From NCBI RefSeq assembly GCF_049675895.1, contig NZ_CP183834.1:930001-994000 (forward strand): DNA of 64,000 bases. The letters run 5' to 3'. This stretch comes from Ampullimonas aquatilis. GTDB lineage: Bacteria > Pseudomonadota > Gammaproteobacteria > Burkholderiales > Burkholderiaceae_D. The notes beneath the pieces were generated by a model. It was not told the origin of the DNA. It made no database searches and saw only the letters and a list, made by a program, of their open reading frames with translations. A program made the translations under genes and the position numbers. Shown here one piece after another: positions 28,161 through 36,186 of the stretch (position 1 is the first letter of the stretch; each line of letters starts with the position of its first letter).

Positions 28161-28562
28161 ATGAATGTGCAAACCTTCGCCAGTCAGGTGGGACTCAGCG
28201 CCCACACACTGCGTTACTACGAAAAAATCGGTTTACTCACGCAGGTCAAACGCCGCGCCAATGGGCATCGTTATTTTGATGAAGCCGACGTGCGCTGGAT
28301 CAGCTTTATTCTGCGCTTAAAAGAAACCGGCATGGCACTAGCAGATATGGTGCACTATGCGCAACTGCGTGCCGCCGGCGATGCAACCCTGGCGCAACGA
28401 CAAGCCTTATTAAGCTTGCATGCGCAACAATTGCAAGCCGAAATCGCCAGCAAACAACAAGACTTGGCCAAGCTGCAGGACAAAATTGCCTGGTACGACG
28501 CGCTGCTGCAACAGCTGGCCGCACCAGAGAATCCAGTCGCCTCCTCCAAACAGCCAGCCTGA
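28161..28562 (+). CDS. MerR family transcriptional regulator
   Basis: A 133-residue regulator. The winged helix-turn-helix (FASQVGLSAHTLRYYEKIGLL, then RANGHRYFDEADVRWI) covers about residues 4-65, followed by a coiled-coil dimerisation helix (about 80-120). There is no Cys set for metal sensing, so it belongs with the AdhR/NmlR-like or small-molecule members. A GGAAGG site precedes ATG 28161. It probably controls the gene at 28737, whose promoter has the stretched spacer and dyad typical of MerR targets. Confidence 0.9.
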   Translation: MNVQTFASQVGLSAHTLRYYEKIGLLTQVKRRANGHRYFDEADVRWISFILRLKETGMALADMVHYAQLRAAGDATLAQRQALLSLHAQQLQAEIASKQQDLAKLQDKIAWYDALLQQLAAPENPVASSKQPA

Positions 28563-28677
28563 TTGGCTGAAACAAGGCATTGAAAGCCTGCGGCACGTCC
28601 CGCATCACATCAAACCAAATTGAAAATTTAAACAATGTGCCGACAAGCTCGTTAGGCTGATATTTTCATTTTGCTGC

Positions 28678-28708
28678 TTGACTTGGAGTGCACTCTAAGT
28701 TTTATGCT
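28678..28708 (+). promoter_or_regulatory. MerR-type promoter and operator
   Basis: A -35 box TTGACT (28678-28683) and a -10 box TATGCT (28703-28708) are separated by 19 bases, the overlong spacer used by MerR regulators. The spacer holds the dyad CTTGGAGT-GC-ACTCTAAG, the common operator type of the family. It drives the carboxymuconolactone decarboxylase-like gene at 28737 and lies downstream of the MerR gene. Confidence 0.72.
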
Positions 28709-28736
28709 GAACTTATTTACTATCTGAAAGTTCATC

Positions 28737-29192
28737 ATGACCACAGTCAACACTACGCCAACATCGCATCATCCTGACACTGCAACCGCCGACAGCGCGT
28801 CGACCCGTTATCAGCGCGGTTGGGACAAACTGCGTGAAATTGATGGCCAGGCCGGGGAGCGTGTGATTGCCGCCTTGCAGGATATTGCGCCTGATCTTGC
28901 GCGGCTGGTGATTGAGTTTCCGTTTGGTGATGTGTATTCACGCCCTGGCCTTGATCTCAAAAGCCGCGAAATTGCCACTGTTGCTGCATTAACCGCGCTG
29001 GGGAATTGCACGGCACAACTCAAGGTGCATATTCATGGGGCACTCAATGTGGGGTGCAGCCAGGCAGAAATCATTGAAGTGATCTTGCAAATGGCCATCT
29101 ACGCTGGTTTCCCAGCGGCCTTGAATGGCATGTTTGCTGCAAAGGAAGTCTTTAATGAGTGTCAAACCGACCAATGCCGACCAATTTGCTGA
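28737..29192 (+). CDS. Carboxymuconolactone decarboxylase (AhpD-like) family protein
   Basis: A 151-residue protein with one CMD domain from about residue 45 (FGDVYSRPGLDLKSREIATVAALTALGNCTAQLKVHI) to the end. The GxLxxxxREIxxxxxxxx and H-x-x-A-x-x-x-G pattern are present; the paired CxxC of true AhpD peroxidase partners is absent, and the single Cys (GNCTAQ) lies where the family has a conserved helix. It is close to gamma-carboxymuconolactone decarboxylase-like proteins that often accompany MerR-regulated aldo/keto reductases. The enzyme activity is not certain. Confidence 0.85.
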   Translation: MTTVNTTPTSHHPDTATADSASTRYQRGWDKLREIDGQAGERVIAALQDIAPDLARLVIEFPFGDVYSRPGLDLKSREIATVAALTALGNCTAQLKVHIHGALNVGCSQAEIIEVILQMAIYAGFPAALNGMFAAKEVFNECQTDQCRPIC

Positions 29193-29328
29193 AAACACAG
29201 ACCAGACAGAATATTGAAGGGTTCAATATGGATGGGGCTGAGTACTGGATCGCTTAGATTGTGCACTTAGGTTGTGAATGACTTGGCGCTGCCATGAGCA
29301 CCGAATAATTACCGTATCATTCATTATC

Positions 29329-29961
29329 ATGACGATTTTGCCACTAACAACCAGCCTGTCGTTTTTTACCTTTGCCCTGATCCTGGCCTTGGCGCCAGGG
29401 CCAGACAATCTGTTTGTCTGCATGCAATCTGCCTTGCATGGTCGGCGTGCCGGCTTCTCGGTCGTGTTGGGCTTGTGTACCGGCCTGTTGGGGCATACCG
29501 CTGCGGTGGCGTTAGGTTTAGCCGCGGTGCTGGCAACCTCAAGCTGGGCATTGACGCTGATCAAGCTGCTTGGGGTGGCTTACCTGACTTATCTGGCTTG
29601 GCAAGCATGGCGCGCACCCGCTCAAACCTTGACTGCGCCCGCAGGCGCGGTACTCAGTCAGCATCAATTGTATTGGCGCGGTATCTTCATGAACCTGAGT
29701 AACCCCAAGGTCACGCTCTTTTTTCTCGCCTTCTTGCCGCAATTTACACAACCTCAACTCGGCCCAGTGGCAGGGCAGGTGGTCTACCTTGGCGCACTGT
29801 TTATGTTGGCTACTTTTATTGTCTTTGGCTGCATCGCCTATGGTGCTGGTTGGTTTGGGGAAAAGCTGCTGCGCTCATCGCGAGCGCAACGCTGGCTAAA
29901 CCGGATAGCAGCCATATTGTTTGTTGGCCTGGCTATCCGGCTGATGTTCACCAAACAGTGA
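29329..29961 (+). CDS. LysE/RhtB family amino acid exporter
   Basis: A 210-residue inner membrane protein with six hydrophobic segments. The LALAPGPDNLFVCMQSALHG stretch near residues 18-37 is the RhtB/LysE signature, and NLSNPKVTLFFLAFLPQF (about 120-137) is a second one. It should export an amino acid or homoserine lactone-like compound; specificity cannot be read. ATG 29329 is preferred to an upstream in-frame codon since it starts directly before the first membrane helix. It converges with the PEP-CTERM gene, 10 bases apart. Confidence 0.88.
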   Translation: MTILPLTTSLSFFTFALILALAPGPDNLFVCMQSALHGRRAGFSVVLGLCTGLLGHTAAVALGLAAVLATSSWALTLIKLLGVAYLTYLAWQAWRAPAQTLTAPAGAVLSQHQLYWRGIFMNLSNPKVTLFFLAFLPQFTQPQLGPVAGQVVYLGALFMLATFIVFGCIAYGAGWFGEKLLRSSRAQRWLNRIAAILFVGLAIRLMFTKQ

Positions 29962-29971
29962 TGAAGTATGT

Positions 29972-31159
29972 TTAAGCGTTAAAGGACTGTACTTTCAATG
30001 GCTGATGACGACGCTTTAACCATCCAAATAAGCCAAGTCCGGAACCCAGCAGTAGCACTGAGCCAGGTAAGGGGACAGGGGCGACTTCGGTGAGCAGAAA
30101 GGAAGTCTGATGGCCGTTGTAATAACCTGTGCCAATAATCTGACCGGTATTATTAATATCGGTCGCGCTGCTCAATAACCAGCCGTTACCGCTAGAGTCG
30201 AGTACCGTATTAAGATCGGTCATGATATTGCTGCTGTATAAGAATGCAGCTTGTGCGCCATTGATTTTTTTACTGGTGCCCACAATCGCGCCAGAATCAT
30301 TAATGCCATTGCCTGAGCTATCGCTGCCACCTAATGTACCAATATCTTGCATGCTGCCATTGCGGTAGATAAATGCGTGTTTTAGGATATTGTTGCTTAA
30401 TAGGCTGTTGCCGGTGATGACACCTTGATTGTTAATCGCCAGACCTTCGCTTGCATCGCCACCCAAGGTGCCAATGTCTTTCATTTGATTGTCCTCATCA
30501 ATAAATGCATGCATGGCGCCACTAGTTGTTAGACTTACGCCAGTAACTTGACCGCCATCATTAATGGCATTGCCATGACTAATCACAAAACCGCCACCCA
30601 GTGTCCCCAGATCATTTAATTGGTTGTAGTTTGGGTTAGCAGTGAATGCTTTTTGATATTCAATGCCGATCCCACTCGTGCCTAAAATACCGTAACTCAT
30701 GCCAGTTATTTGCCCTGCGTTATTGATGCCACGGCCATCAGTGCCATTTTGCTGAGGTACAAGTTTTCCAATCGCATTCATTTGATTGCCATCATAGACA
30801 AATGCATTTGGTCCGCTGAATTTCCCGAGGCTATATCCTGTCACTGCACCATGATCGTTGATACTCTTACCAAAAAAACTACTGGTGTTATCGCCACCCA
30901 AAGTGCCAATGTCTTGCATGCTGCCATTGTTATAAATATACGCATGGGTTTGGCCTGAGCTATTCACGCCGGAGCCGGTTACTTGCCCCAGATTATTGAT
31001 GGAGGTTGCGTCAATATTGCTAAATCCACCGATCGCAGTGCCTAAATCAGTGATGTGATACAGCGGTGTCGCAGCTTGTGCAGCTCCTCCAATTACAACG
31101 ACGGCGATACCCAGCATGAGGCGCATGATTTTCAAGTTGGGTGAAAATTTGGTTGTCAT
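29972..31159 (-). CDS. HAF-repeat PEP-CTERM protein
   Basis: A 395-residue exported protein. A signal peptide (about 1-30, ending GGAAQAA) is followed by about seven HAF-type repeats, each with an INNxGxVxG part, an HAF(I/V)Y part and a D(I/L)GTLGG part. The C-terminus has VPLPGSVLLLGSGLGLFGWLKRRH, a PEP-CTERM sorting signal with the P-x-P motif, hydrophobic helix and basic end, which an exosortase (EpsH/XrtA) would cut. No exosortase is in this window. Such proteins are linked to exopolysaccharide and floc formation. A CAGGAG site precedes ATG 31159. Confidence 0.87.
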   Translation of the reverse strand: MTTKFSPNLKIMRLMLGIAVVVIGGAAQAATPLYHITDLGTAIGGFSNIDATSINNLGQVTGSGVNSSGQTHAYIYNNGSMQDIGTLGGDNTSSFFGKSINDHGAVTGYSLGKFSGPNAFVYDGNQMNAIGKLVPQQNGTDGRGINNAGQITGMSYGILGTSGIGIEYQKAFTANPNYNQLNDLGTLGGGFVISHGNAINDGGQVTGVSLTTSGAMHAFIDEDNQMKDIGTLGGDASEGLAINNQGVITGNSLLSNNILKHAFIYRNGSMQDIGTLGGSDSSGNGINDSGAIVGTSKKINGAQAAFLYSSNIMTDLNTVLDSSGNGWLLSSATDINNTGQIIGTGYYNGHQTSFLLTEVAPVPLPGSVLLLGSGLGLFGWLKRRHQPLKVQSFNA

Positions 31160-31633
31160 GTAGCAGGCTCCTGAATTGATTTGGCGATATGAGTTGGGGG
31201 TGAAATTCATTAAAAGTGCCATGATGTATCGTCACTATAATCATGGAGTGATGAAACATTCAACCTTGTATCGATGACAGTCACATCAATTTTCAATTGC
31301 AAGCCGGTTGGACTAGTCCGTAGCAGATTCTGATCTGGCTCGAGTGAGCCATCGTCGGTATGAGTCGATTTTTTAAAGTCAGTTTCTGGCTGTCTACTTT
31401 TTACTTAGCACTTCTGAATAACAGCATGTCTGATTCAAATCAGATCAATTCACTTTCAGGCGCGCTGATTGCATTAAAGAAGCTGGCGGCAAGCTGATTG
31501 TCATGTATCTGCCAAACACAACATTGTGTGTGCGGGTGGTGATGCGGGCGAATGGCTTGTTCTGGCCGTTTGGCAAACTTTTGGTTTGTTGTGATCCTTT
31601 GCGTGACTTTGGCTTGTGCCGGAAAGTGTTCCC
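31160..31633. other. Intergenic region between divergent genes
   Basis: About 470 bases holding the promoters of the PEP-CTERM gene (minus) and the LLM flavoprotein gene (plus). I see no gene, clear operator or terminator in it. Confidence 0.4.
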
Positions 31634-32620
31634 ATGAATCCACCGCGTTTTGGCTATTTATGCCTGTTTGAAAATCCGACCAATGAGCAGGGTCGGGCGC
31701 TGATTCGCCAGTTTGTGCTGGTGCGCGAGGCAGACCGTATGGGGTATGACGATATCTGGATTGCTGAGCAGCACTTTGATACCACTTGGCCGACGGGTGG
31801 CATTCATGCCTTGCTCGGCTATTTGGCGGGTGTGACTTCGCATGCCAAGATTGGCCCAGCGGCTTTGTTGCCGGCTTTCCATAATCCGGTGCAGATTGCT
31901 GAAGAAATTGCTTCGCTCGATTTGTTGAGTAAAGGCCGTTTCCAGATGGGCGTGGGTGCGGGTGGTCCATTTGCAGCGACTAACCAGCATTTTGGCGTGC
32001 CGCGCGAAGAAGTCACGCCGCGTATGCTGGAAGCACTTGATTTGATTCATCAATTACTCAGGGATGAGTCAGTCAGCTTTGCGGGTCAATACGCCCAGAC
32101 CCATGCCTTGTCTTTGGTACCCCGTGCGACTCAGCCCACCATTCCAACCTGGATGGCGACCACCACCGAGAGCACGATTCAAACTGCCGCCAAACAAGGT
32201 TACGGCTTGATGGCAGCGGCCACTTATACCCACCAACGGATCAGAAAATTAGTGGCCAGTTACCAGGCTGCCGCACCGGGGGCTGATCCCAAACTGGTAC
32301 TCGCCCGTTTTTGTTTTACTGCCAAAACGCATGATGAAGCAATGGCGATTGCCGAGCCTTATTTTGTGGACTTTAGCGAGCGCATGCGCGCCTTGGGTGT
32401 GGAAGACGAGCCGGGCATGTCGGTTGCACTCAATCCCGAGGCCTTGCTCAGGCAGTCACTGATTGGCAGTCATAACGAAGTGACCGAGCAGATCATCAAA
32501 TTGCAGGAAGAGTTGGGGCCCTATAGCCTGGCATTGATTCCAACCACATCGCAGTTTGACAATGTCAAACATTGTCTGGCCGATATGGTGGATGAAGTGC
32601 GGCCACAGTTGATGGATTGA
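31634..32620 (+). CDS. LLM class flavin-dependent oxidoreductase (luciferase-like monooxygenase)
   Basis: A 328-residue TIM-barrel flavoprotein. Typical segments are GYDDIWIAEQHFDTTWPTGG (about 41-60), GPAALLPAFHNPVQIAEEIASLDLLSKGRFQMGVGAGG (about 75-113) and a C-terminal region with IGSHNEVTEQI, the usual flavin and barrel landmarks. It should use reduced FMN from a separate reductase to oxygenate an unknown substrate. ATG 31634 with GGAAAG upstream is used; a GTG at 31616 is a weaker alternative. The AAA ATPase gene follows 78 bases later on the same strand. Confidence 0.87.
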   Translation: MNPPRFGYLCLFENPTNEQGRALIRQFVLVREADRMGYDDIWIAEQHFDTTWPTGGIHALLGYLAGVTSHAKIGPAALLPAFHNPVQIAEEIASLDLLSKGRFQMGVGAGGPFAATNQHFGVPREEVTPRMLEALDLIHQLLRDESVSFAGQYAQTHALSLVPRATQPTIPTWMATTTESTIQTAAKQGYGLMAAATYTHQRIRKLVASYQAAAPGADPKLVLARFCFTAKTHDEAMAIAEPYFVDFSERMRALGVEDEPGMSVALNPEALLRQSLIGSHNEVTEQIIKLQEELGPYSLALIPTTSQFDNVKHCLADMVDEVRPQLMD

Positions 32621-32698
32621 TGACGGGCAGCGACAGTTGGTAATGTTGGCAGTGAACGGCAGCATGAAGCGTGATGGCGCAGTATTGAAAGGTGCAGT

Positions 32699-34414
32699 AT
32701 GAAATTGCAGATTGAACGTGTTTATATCGAACAGATGGTGGCGGCTTTTCCTGGTCTGGCACCCTTGCAGGAGCAGCTGCGTTTTGGCAACAAGGTGGAA
32801 GTGCCGTTCAGTCAGTTGAGCAATCAGGAGCTGGCTTATCTGGGCAATCTATATCAACAGTCCGGGCCGGATATGCAGGCGCGTGCCGCGCAAATTCTTA
32901 CACTGCAAAAAGCACTCAATGATGATGGCGTGCGTTTTACCGCCGAGGAGCTGGAGCAGGTTGTGCCCGCGATTGCTCGCTTTTTGATGAATCATGCCAT
33001 TCGTGGCTGGCTGTTTGGCCTCAATGCGGCCAGTCGTCCTTTGCCTTATGTGGTCACGCGGATTGATTACACGCCCACCTCCAATGATGAAAGTGGCAAG
33101 GTTTTCCTTGAGCTGAAAGCTAATGCCAAGGGGGCGCTGGCTGGACAGACCCTGCGTATTTCTGCCAGTGATATTGCCGGCAAGACAATCAGTGAGATCT
33201 TTGCTGATAAAGGTTTTTTGAAGGAAACCGAAGAGCTGATTGCCGCCTATGATGAAACGGTGAATCGCTACTATGAATGGCGTTCCAGTTATGGTGCGCA
33301 GTTCTCAGGCACGGGTACGGGCTTTTATGCCGAAGATCCCGGTTCATCACATCGTGATACCGACTGGTCACGCAAGGATGTGGTGATCCTGTCCAGTGGT
33401 GGCGGCAGTGCTAAGCTGGTCAATGATGAAGGGATTCTGACAACACGCTCACTGACCCTCGACGCGCCGGGTGACATCCTCGGGCCGTACTTGCACAAGG
33501 CCGCCAAAAGCAATCGCTACGATGCCGAAGATGCGGTCAAGGAAACCCAGGCTAACATTCCCAAAGGGCTGTTTTGTCAGATGCCGATTCACGCTTATAT
33601 TTTGATGTTTCATCTGGAGCTGCATCATTATTTATGGGTGCATGTGGACGACATCAAGCCTTACCAATACCAGCCCTTGCTGAAAGAAAAGCTGGTGTTG
33701 CCTGAAGAACAGACTGATTTGATTGACATCCTCACCGCCGAAATGGACGTGCTGATGGATGATATTGTGGCGGGCAAATCTGGCGGTACCACCGTCTTGT
33801 GTGCAGGCCCGGCAGGTGTGGGCAAAACCCTGACTGCTGAGGTCTATTCTGAAATCATCCAGCGACCTTTGTATCGCGTACATTCTGGGCAGTTGGGTCT
33901 GAATGTGGCGGCGATGGAAACCGCGCTCAAGGATGTGCTCACTCGCGCGCAGCGTTGGGGTGCGGTGATGCTGATTGACGAAGCCGATGTGTATATCAAG
34001 CGGCGTGATGACAACATTACGATGAATGCGGTGGTGGGGGTGTTTTTGCGCGTGCTTGAATATTTCAATGGCCTGCTGTTTTTAACCACCAACCGGGTGG
34101 ATGATATTGATGAAGCCATCGTCTCGCGCTGTATTGCGATGATCAAGTTTTATCCGCCGGATGCGGCCGCCCGCCAAAAAATCTGGACTGTGATGACTGC
34201 CCAGTTTGGGCTGGATGTGGCACCTGCTCTGGTTGACGAGCTGGTGCATCTGTTTCCCGAGGCAACGGGGCGTGACATCAAGGGCCTGGCCAAACTGGTG
34301 GCCAAATTTTGCAGTCATAAAAAAGTACCCCCCAGTGTTGAAGTCTTCAAGCGTTGTTCGATGTTCAGAGGTATGGATCTGGAACGCGTGGAATCACTGC
34401 GGGAGGCGGCATGA
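32699..34414 (+). CDS. AAA family ATPase with a long N-terminal region
   Basis: A 571-residue cytosolic protein. The C-terminal half (about 335-545) is a classical AAA module: Walker A AGPAGVGKT (about 365), Walker B VMLIDEADVYI (about 425), sensor 1 LLFLTTNRVDD and an arginine-finger candidate EAIVSRCIAMIKF. The N-terminal 330 residues contain no domain I recognise and include a central LVNDEGILTTRSLTLDAPGDI part that resembles the substrate- or partner-binding region of short eukaryotic-type AAA proteins. It overlaps the downstream GST gene by 4 bases (ATGA). Its role is not established; a remodelling ATPase is the safe description. Confidence 0.78.
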   Translation: MKLQIERVYIEQMVAAFPGLAPLQEQLRFGNKVEVPFSQLSNQELAYLGNLYQQSGPDMQARAAQILTLQKALNDDGVRFTAEELEQVVPAIARFLMNHAIRGWLFGLNAASRPLPYVVTRIDYTPTSNDESGKVFLELKANAKGALAGQTLRISASDIAGKTISEIFADKGFLKETEELIAAYDETVNRYYEWRSSYGAQFSGTGTGFYAEDPGSSHRDTDWSRKDVVILSSGGGSAKLVNDEGILTTRSLTLDAPGDILGPYLHKAAKSNRYDAEDAVKETQANIPKGLFCQMPIHAYILMFHLELHHYLWVHVDDIKPYQYQPLLKEKLVLPEEQTDLIDILTAEMDVLMDDIVAGKSGGTTVLCAGPAGVGKTLTAEVYSEIIQRPLYRVHSGQLGLNVAAMETALKDVLTRAQRWGAVMLIDEADVYIKRRDDNITMNAVVGVFLRVLEYFNGLLFLTTNRVDDIDEAIVSRCIAMIKFYPPDAAARQKIWTVMTAQFGLDVAPALVDELVHLFPEATGRDIKGLAKLVAKFCSHKKVPPSVEVFKRCSMFRGMDLERVESLREAA

Positions 34415-35031
34415 AGTTTTACATGACGCCCGGTTCGTGTTCGACCGGCATTCATATTTTGCTGGAAGAACTGGAGTTGCCTTTTGCAGCGTATATCCTC
34501 AACCTGCCCGCAGGTGATCATCGCAAGCCAGACTACCTGGCACTCAATCCCAAGGCGACCATTCCTACGCTGGTGCTGGATGATGACACGGCCATCACCG
34601 AGTTTGCTGCCATCGCCTACTGGCTGGCGCGCAAGTATCCCAAGGCCAGATTTTTACCCGACAATCTCAACGACGAAGCGCGCGTGATTGAAGTGCTGAC
34701 CTATGTGACCGGCACCGTGCACGGCCAGGCCTACACACGCATTTTCACCACGGACAGCTATAGCAGCAATCCTGACGATCACGCCGCCATCCAAGCCAAG
34801 GGCAAGGAAATGGTCGCCCATTGCTTTGAGATTTTAGATGCGCAACTGGCTGGTCGTGAGTATGTGGTGAGTCATTTCACGATTGCCGATGCCGCACTCT
34901 TTTATGTGGAATTCTGGGCTGAAAAGATTGGCCTGACTTTACCGGCCAACCTCAAGGCACATTACGAACGCATGCTGCAACGTCCAGTGGTGCGTCGGGT
35001 GTTGGCCGAAGAAGGCTATCGCTTGGGATAG
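34411..35031 (+). CDS. Glutathione S-transferase family protein
   Basis: A 206-residue GST. The N-terminal thioredoxin-like domain (MKFYMTPGSCSTGIHILLEELELPF, with Ser/Cys10 in the beta-class position, then NPKATIPTLVLDDDTAITE, about 49-67) is followed by the all-helical C-terminal domain. Beta-class GSTs use Cys10 in glutathione conjugation. The start codon lies inside the stop of the AAA ATPase gene (ATGA), so the pair is translationally coupled, which is unusual for a GST. Confidence 0.88.
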   Translation: MKFYMTPGSCSTGIHILLEELELPFAAYILNLPAGDHRKPDYLALNPKATIPTLVLDDDTAITEFAAIAYWLARKYPKARFLPDNLNDEARVIEVLTYVTGTVHGQAYTRIFTTDSYSSNPDDHAAIQAKGKEMVAHCFEILDAQLAGREYVVSHFTIADAALFYVEFWAEKIGLTLPANLKAHYERMLQRPVVRRVLAEEGYRLG

Positions 35032-35048
35032 TCAAGCAAGAAGGTTGA

Positions 35049-35335
35049 GCCGCCAAGATGCCAAGTGCGCCAAGGAAAACCGTCAAGATCAAAAGCAATT
35101 ACCACAAAGACACAAAGGGCACTCAGTTAAACCCTATTAAAACTTCGCAGTTTTAGTACCACCACAAAGAAAAGCTTGATTTGAGCAATGAGGTTTTATA
35201 TACGAAGTCTGGGGACAGAGTCATCCTCTGTCCCCGTGATGAAACGGCGAGGTTGACAGGCGTTAACTTAGTGCTCTTTGTGCCTTTGTGGCAAAAAGAA
35301 TTTGACTTTCCTTGGCGCACTTGGCGTCTTGGCGG
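35049..35335. repeat. Long inverted repeat with a central palindrome
   Basis: CCGCCAAGATGCCAAGTGCGCCAAGGAAA (29 bases from 35049) is complementary, with one mismatch, to the sequence ending at 35335. Inside, a second pair (around 35096-35130 and 35264-35297: ACCACAAAGACACAAAGGGCACT.. with its complement) continues the symmetry. At the centre GGGGACAGAG-TCATC-CTCTGTCCCC (35211-35235) forms a perfect stem. The whole stretch can fold as one nested structure. It resembles the CACAAAG/CTTGGCG intergenic elements seen in many environmental bacteria; no gene lies in it. Confidence 0.65.
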
Positions 35336-35353
35336 TGCAAACAAGAATCAAGA

Positions 35354-35830
35354 TCAATCCGCTTCGCTGATCTTGACCAGGCCACCGCTGGCTTTGATGA
35401 GCGCGGCGTGTTGCGACTTGTCCGCCAGAGCCTGGCGCATCGTTTCGAACTGGCCGCTGTCGTGCATCATGGTCATGGCGCGACCAATGTTCTGGGCACG
35501 CTCCAGCCAGGGTTGAGCCAGTTCGGGCGGCAGGTTGGTATTGAGGGTTGCTTCAAACAGGCCAATCCAGATGGCATAAAACTCGGGCGTGAAGCCAGCT
35601 TCGGCATGTTTGGTGGGCATTTGATAGCCATAATCCAGATAACGTTCACCACCCAGACCTACCCACCAGAAATGCACAATCTTATCCAGATGGGTGGGCC
35701 AGTCATGGATGCGCAAAAAGGGCACTGATAGCACCGGATGGGCGCGCACCTGCTCGTAAAACGAGTGCACAGTGGCGGCCATGGTGGTTTTGCCAATGGC
35801 ATGGGCCAGGTTGAAATCGACGTTATCCAT
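35354..35830 (-). CDS. Group III-like truncated haemoglobin
   Basis: A 158-residue protein with a globin domain: FNLAHAIGKTTMAATVHSFYEQVRAHP (helices A-B), HLDKIVHFWWVGLGG (about 46-60, helix E) and TKHAEAGFTPEFYAIWIGLF (about 72-91), where the His is the likely proximal haem ligand. The Trp/Trp and Pro pattern fits truncated haemoglobins of group III, which bind O2 or NO with high affinity. It may protect against nitrosative stress, a general inference. ATG 35830 is used; the longer frame to 35902 has no support. Confidence 0.78.
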   Translation of the reverse strand: MDNVDFNLAHAIGKTTMAATVHSFYEQVRAHPVLSVPFLRIHDWPTHLDKIVHFWWVGLGGERYLDYGYQMPTKHAEAGFTPEFYAIWIGLFEATLNTNLPPELAQPWLERAQNIGRAMTMMHDSGQFETMRQALADKSQHAALIKASGGLVKISEAD

Positions 35831-35906
35831 GATATGCAATGAGGATGGGTGAATAATTAAGTGTCGTAGCAAGACTGACAACAGATGATCTATTGGTGTC
35901 AACCAT

Positions 35907-35946
35907 GCATTGAATGCAGACTATATGCCCAGTCTGCATTCAATGC
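35907..35946. other. Perfect 16-bp stem-loop
   Basis: GCATTGAATGCAGACT (35907-35922) is the exact complement of AGTCTGCATTCAATGC (35931-35946), with an 8-base loop. There is no T-run in either direction, so it is not an ordinary terminator. It lies between the GST gene (ending 36187) and the truncated haemoglobin start. Confidence 0.7.
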
Positions 35947-36002
35947 TGAGATTAGCACGTCTGGGTAATCAAACCTTGCGCCAAATCAAGTATCTCAGCA
36001 GA

Positions 36003-36045
36003 TACTGCTGGGTAGTGTTAAAAATGGATAAATAAATATGCACTT
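36003..36045. repeat. Composite intergenic motif, copy 2
   Basis: TACTGCTGGGTAGT (36003-36016), 14 bases, then AATAAATATGCACTT (36031-36045). The first block is identical to 8003-8016 and the second differs by one base from the complement of 7975-7989. In copy 1 the 14-base block is flipped relative to the other block. Confidence 0.6.
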
Positions 36046-36186
36046 GGCAAGGCTGTTTATCCATATACCCCCTTTAATAATCAGTTTTGAAGCGTGAATG
36101 GTCGGCCATCTTGTCTGCCTGCTTTTGATTCGTCAGGCTGCTGCAAATTGATCACAGGCTGCATGGCCGATGACGAGGCTATGCGC

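Noticed and set aside
35211..35235. GGGGACAGAG palindrome as a transcription terminator
   Set aside because: No T-run follows, and it is the centre of a larger inverted repeat, so a repeat element is the better description.
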